Assembly: GCF_936916975.1 (NCBI RefSeq)
Contig: NZ_CAKZGO010000041.1
Coordinates: 1 to 64,000, forward strand
Length of the DNA: 64,000 nt
Reading direction: 5' to 3'
Source: an uncultured Dongia sp.
GTDB taxonomy: Bacteria > Pseudomonadota > Alphaproteobacteria > Dongiales > Dongiaceae
The position numbers were made by a program, and so were the translations under genes. The notes below the pieces were generated by a model. The model was not told the origin of the DNA and ran no database searches. It saw only the letters and a program-made list of their open reading frames with translations. The number at the start of each line of letters is the position of its first letter. Positions within the stretch are counted from its first letter, which is position 1. Of the stretch, positions 61,584-64,000 are shown one piece after another.

Positions 61584-61617
61584 CGCTGATTCCCTCTCTA
61601 GCGGGTGGAGACTTTTC

Positions 61618-62445
61618 ATGCCTGTTATCGCTACGAACACAGCGGCCAACACCGCTCTGCGCTATCTCAATCTGAACTCTGCGCAGGAATCGAGTTCGGT
61701 GGCCAAGCTCTCGAGTGGCTCGCGCATCACCAAGGCGTCAGACGACGCCGCTGGTCTTGCGGTGGGTGTCAGGCTGCAGTCCGACGTTACGGTCTTGCAG
61801 CAGGCGTCTACCAACGCTGCCCACGGCACATCTGTCCTGCAGACTGCCGATGGCGGTGCGGCGAGAATTTCCGACATTCTACAGCGTATGAAGACTCTGG
61901 CAGCACAATCGCTGTCAGGCGCCGTCACGGATGATGAACGCGCCTATATCGATTCCGAATTTTCGGAATTGATCTCGGAAATCGACAGTATCGCCAGCGG
62001 GACGCGTTTCAACGGCGAATCCTTGCTCGATGGCACGACAGCCTTCTCGACCGGTGTCGACTTCCTGCTCGGAACCGACGCCGCGACCGATTCACTGACT
62101 GTTACGATCAACGATCTTGATTCCACAGCCTTGACCCTGAACGCCTCGACTGTCGACACTCAGGCCAATGCCGACACGGCCGCAGCGGCCATCGATGCGG
62201 CGATCGATCTGGTGCTGACTGCCCGTGCCAGCATCGGCGCTCAGATGTCGCGTTTCGACTATCGTGGCCAGATGATCGACACATCGATCGAAAACCTGAG
62301 TGGTGCCCAATCGGCGATCATGGATGCTGACGTCGCCGAGGAACAGTCCAACTTGACGACGGCCGAAGTGCTGACCGACGCCAGTATCTCGGCGCTGAGT
62401 CATGCCAATGATATGGCGACGCGTCTGTCGAAGTTGCTGCAGTAG
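61618..62445 (+). CDS. fliC: Flagellin (short form)
   Basis: A 275-residue protein. The N-terminal D0/D1 region is 'MPVIATNTAANTALRYLNLNSAQESSSVAKLSSGSRITKASDDAAGLAVG', and the C-terminal region is 'NLSGAQSAIMDADVAEEQSNLTTAEVLTDASISALSHANDMATRLSKLLQ', both typical. Only about 90 residues lie between them, so the outer D2/D3 domains are missing, as in many alphaproteobacterial flagellins. GGTGGAG precedes the ATG. It is transcribed away from the hook operon and towards fliD. Confidence 0.96.
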   Translation: MPVIATNTAANTALRYLNLNSAQESSSVAKLSSGSRITKASDDAAGLAVGVRLQSDVTVLQQASTNAAHGTSVLQTADGGAARISDILQRMKTLAAQSLSGAVTDDERAYIDSEFSELISEIDSIASGTRFNGESLLDGTTAFSTGVDFLLGTDAATDSLTVTINDLDSTALTLNASTVDTQANADTAAAAIDAAIDLVLTARASIGAQMSRFDYRGQMIDTSIENLSGAQSAIMDADVAEEQSNLTTAEVLTDASISALSHANDMATRLSKLLQ

Positions 62446-62457
62446 AGCGTGACGTCC

Positions 62458-62494
62458 GGACGGGCAGGCAGTGATCCAACCAACCTGCCCGTCC
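62458..62494 (+). terminator. Hairpin between flagellin and fliD
   Basis: GGACGGGCAGG and CCTGCCCGTCC form a perfect 11-base stem 12 bases after the flagellin stop, with a 15-base loop and no T run. It probably stabilises the flagellin message and limits read-through into fliD, which would give much more flagellin than cap protein. Confidence 0.65.
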
Positions 62495-62545
62495 CGATCG
62501 CGTTGCAAAGGCACTCGATAGAAGGCGATACAGAAAGGTGTGATC

Positions 62546-64000
62546 ATGACGGTCATCTCTGGAGCAACCAGCGGCGTTTCGGCCGTTACGTCGGCGAGCA
62601 CCAGCCTCGATACCGAAACATTGATCGCAAATGCCGTCGCCGTGCGCGAGGTAGCGTCAGACACCATCGAGCTCAAGATCACGGCTGCCGAGACTAAGGT
62701 CAGCGCCTATGAGGAACTGGAAGCACTTTTGCTGACGCTCTCCGACGCGGCGGACGCGCTGCGCAATCCGGCCTCGTTAACAGAGACAGATGCGTTCGAA
62801 GATCGGTCGGTATCATTGACGGCGACCGGGTCGTCGGACGCGACCGACATCATGGGGGCGTCGGTCAGTGCCAATGCGGAAGTCGCGAGCTACAGCATTG
62901 TCGTCGAGCAGATAGCGACAGCCCATAAGATCGCGGCCGATAGCACATCCAGTCGAGCAGACGCCCTGACATTGGAAGGCACGTTCACGCTCGCCGCTGG
63001 TGACCATGGTGTCGTTTCGATCGACGTAACCAGCGACATGTCGCTGGATGAGGTTGCGGAAGCGATCAACGCAGAAAGCGATGACACCGGCGTTACGGCG
63101 TCGGTTCTCAAATTATCCGACGACTCCTACATGTTGATTCTGACGGCAAGTGACACGAATGCGACGATCTCGCTCAGCGACACCGGCGGTACCGTACTTG
63201 AGTCTCTCGGGTTGGTGACTGCCAGTGGCGAGATCGGCAACGAATTGCAGAGTGCCCAGGCGGCGATACTGAGCGTCGACGGGATGTCGGTAACGAGGTC
63301 AACTAACGAAATCGATGACCTCATCGACAACGTGACCATCTACCTTTACGCAGGCGACGAAGATACCACGATCACGTTGGATATCGGTGCCGATCTGAGC
63401 GGTATCAACACGTCGATCTCGGACTTTGTCGACGCCTATAATGCTGTCCGCGACTTCATTCTGACGCAACAGGAAGTCAGCTCGGATGGCGAAGCAGCGG
63501 ATACGGCCGTTCTATATGGCGATGCTTTGATACGCAGCCTCAGCAACGATCTTTCCAGCTTGCTATCGTCGAGCGCCGGTGATGATAGCGTCGTTCTGGC
63601 GACGATCGGCATCACCTTGGATGCGGAAAACAAGCTGACGATTGACAGCACCGTCCTTGCTGACGCACTCGCTTCCGATCTCGACACGGTACAGGCATTG
63701 TTTCGGTTTGAAGCGGAGACGTCATCCAGCAAGCTCGCCGTGATCGACAGCGGCTCGGACGGCGGGTCGGGCGACTTTACCCTGGACATTACGGTCGACA
63801 CGGACGGCAACATTGTCAGTGCCGGCATTGGCGGCGACACCAGTCTGTTCAACGTTTCCGGCAACCGGGTAGAAGGTGCCGAGGGAACGGAATATGAAGG
63901 GATCGTTTTTGCCTACATTGGCGCGGAATCTGCATCAATCGACGTATCGATCACGCGGGGGATAGCGCAGAAACTTTCAGACATAATCGTCGACTATGCA
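62546..64000 (+). CDS. fliD: Flagellar hook-associated protein 2, FliD (partial, runs off the window)
   Basis: The frame is open from the ATG at 62546 to the last base (485 codons), with no stop. The start reads 'GVSAVTSASTSLDTETLIANAVAVREVASDTIELKITAAETKVSAYEELEALLLTLSDAADAL', the FliD N-terminal pattern. The last visible residues, 'TRGIAQKLSDIIVDYA', belong to the FliD C-terminal domain, so little is missing. FliD caps the filament and folds flagellin as it emerges. Confidence 0.92.
   Translation, partial: MTVISGATSGVSAVTSASTSLDTETLIANAVAVREVASDTIELKITAAETKVSAYEELEALLLTLSDAADALRNPASLTETDAFEDRSVSLTATGSSDATDIMGASVSANAEVASYSIVVEQIATAHKIAADSTSSRADALTLEGTFTLAAGDHGVVSIDVTSDMSLDEVAEAINAESDDTGVTASVLKLSDDSYMLILTASDTNATISLSDTGGTVLESLGLVTASGEIGNELQSAQAAILSVDGMSVTRSTNEIDDLIDNVTIYLYAGDEDTTITLDIGADLSGINTSISDFVDAYNAVRDFILTQQEVSSDGEAADTAVLYGDALIRSLSNDLSSLLSSSAGDDSVVLATIGITLDAENKLTIDSTVLADALASDLDTVQALFRFEAETSSSKLAVIDSGSDGGSGDFTLDITVDTDGNIVSAGIGGDTSLFNVSGNRVEGAEGTEYEGIVFAYIGAESASIDVSITRGIAQKLSDIIVDYA

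Overview
The window looks like the chromosome of a motile Gram-negative alphaproteobacterium, probably Rhodospirillales-like. This rests on a bacterial ELM1-family gene, an alphaproteobacterial style of HK97-type head genes and integrase, a short flagellin, MlaA/MipA/RND envelope genes and a generally GC-rich composition. No rRNA operon, intact tRNA gene, CRISPR array or insertion sequence was seen. The species assignment is inference.

Region 1 (1-17.3 kb) is the end of a type I secretion locus. It holds the C-terminus of an HlyD-type membrane fusion protein, an unrecognised membrane-anchored protein, and one 15.8-kb gene for a 5255-residue RTX protein. That protein has a lipase-like N-terminus, about eleven RTX/HCBP modules, cadherin-like repeats alternating with a second repeat family, and a C-terminal secretion signal. 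A perfect 458-bp direct repeat lies inside the gene, and the base composition changes along it.

Region 2 (17.7-29.9 kb) is an integrated 12.15-kb element bounded by a perfect 21-bp repeat that matches the 3' end of a tRNA. It encodes a tyrosine recombinase, HK97-type capsid, protease and portal, a large terminase, an HNH protein and a probable replication protein whose gene carries four C/G-rich palindromes. The only tail-related gene is one lambda gpI-like gene; there is no tape measure, tail tube, holin or endolysin. The head genes run capsid-protease-portal in the direction of transcription, the reverse of the usual order. It is either a capsid-making phage satellite (cf-PICI-like) or a reduced prophage. 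Two decayed tRNA relics lie beside its left end.

Region 3 (29.9-33.2 kb) has two short operons: cytochrome b561 with a catalase-like peroxidase, and a TetR regulator with a two-domain GNAT acetyltransferase.

Region 4 (33.3-44.9 kb) is an envelope cluster: an OmpR-type two-component system, an ELM1-family protein, the MlaA lipoprotein, a B12-binding radical SAM enzyme, a MipA/OmpV protein and a two-gene RND pump. Three intergenic regions in this cluster carry the same 63-64-bp element. Each has two CATTGC-like half-sites 11 bp apart, a 24-25-bp spacer, and two inverted half-sites also 11 bp apart. This looks like the operator of the adjacent response regulator and would make the cluster one regulon.

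Region 5 (45.0-55.7 kb) is a catabolic operon: an SDR, a beta-keto acid cleavage enzyme, a complete sugar-type ABC importer with one permease fused to a beta-propeller lactonase-like domain, a second propeller protein, and a PucR-type regulator.

Region 6 (55.9-64 kb) is flagellar: flgL, flgK, a FlgN-like gene, a small coiled-coil gene, flgE and flgD leftward; flagellin and the start of fliD rightward. A five-codon leader ORF with a perfect Shine-Dalgarno sequence precedes flagellin.
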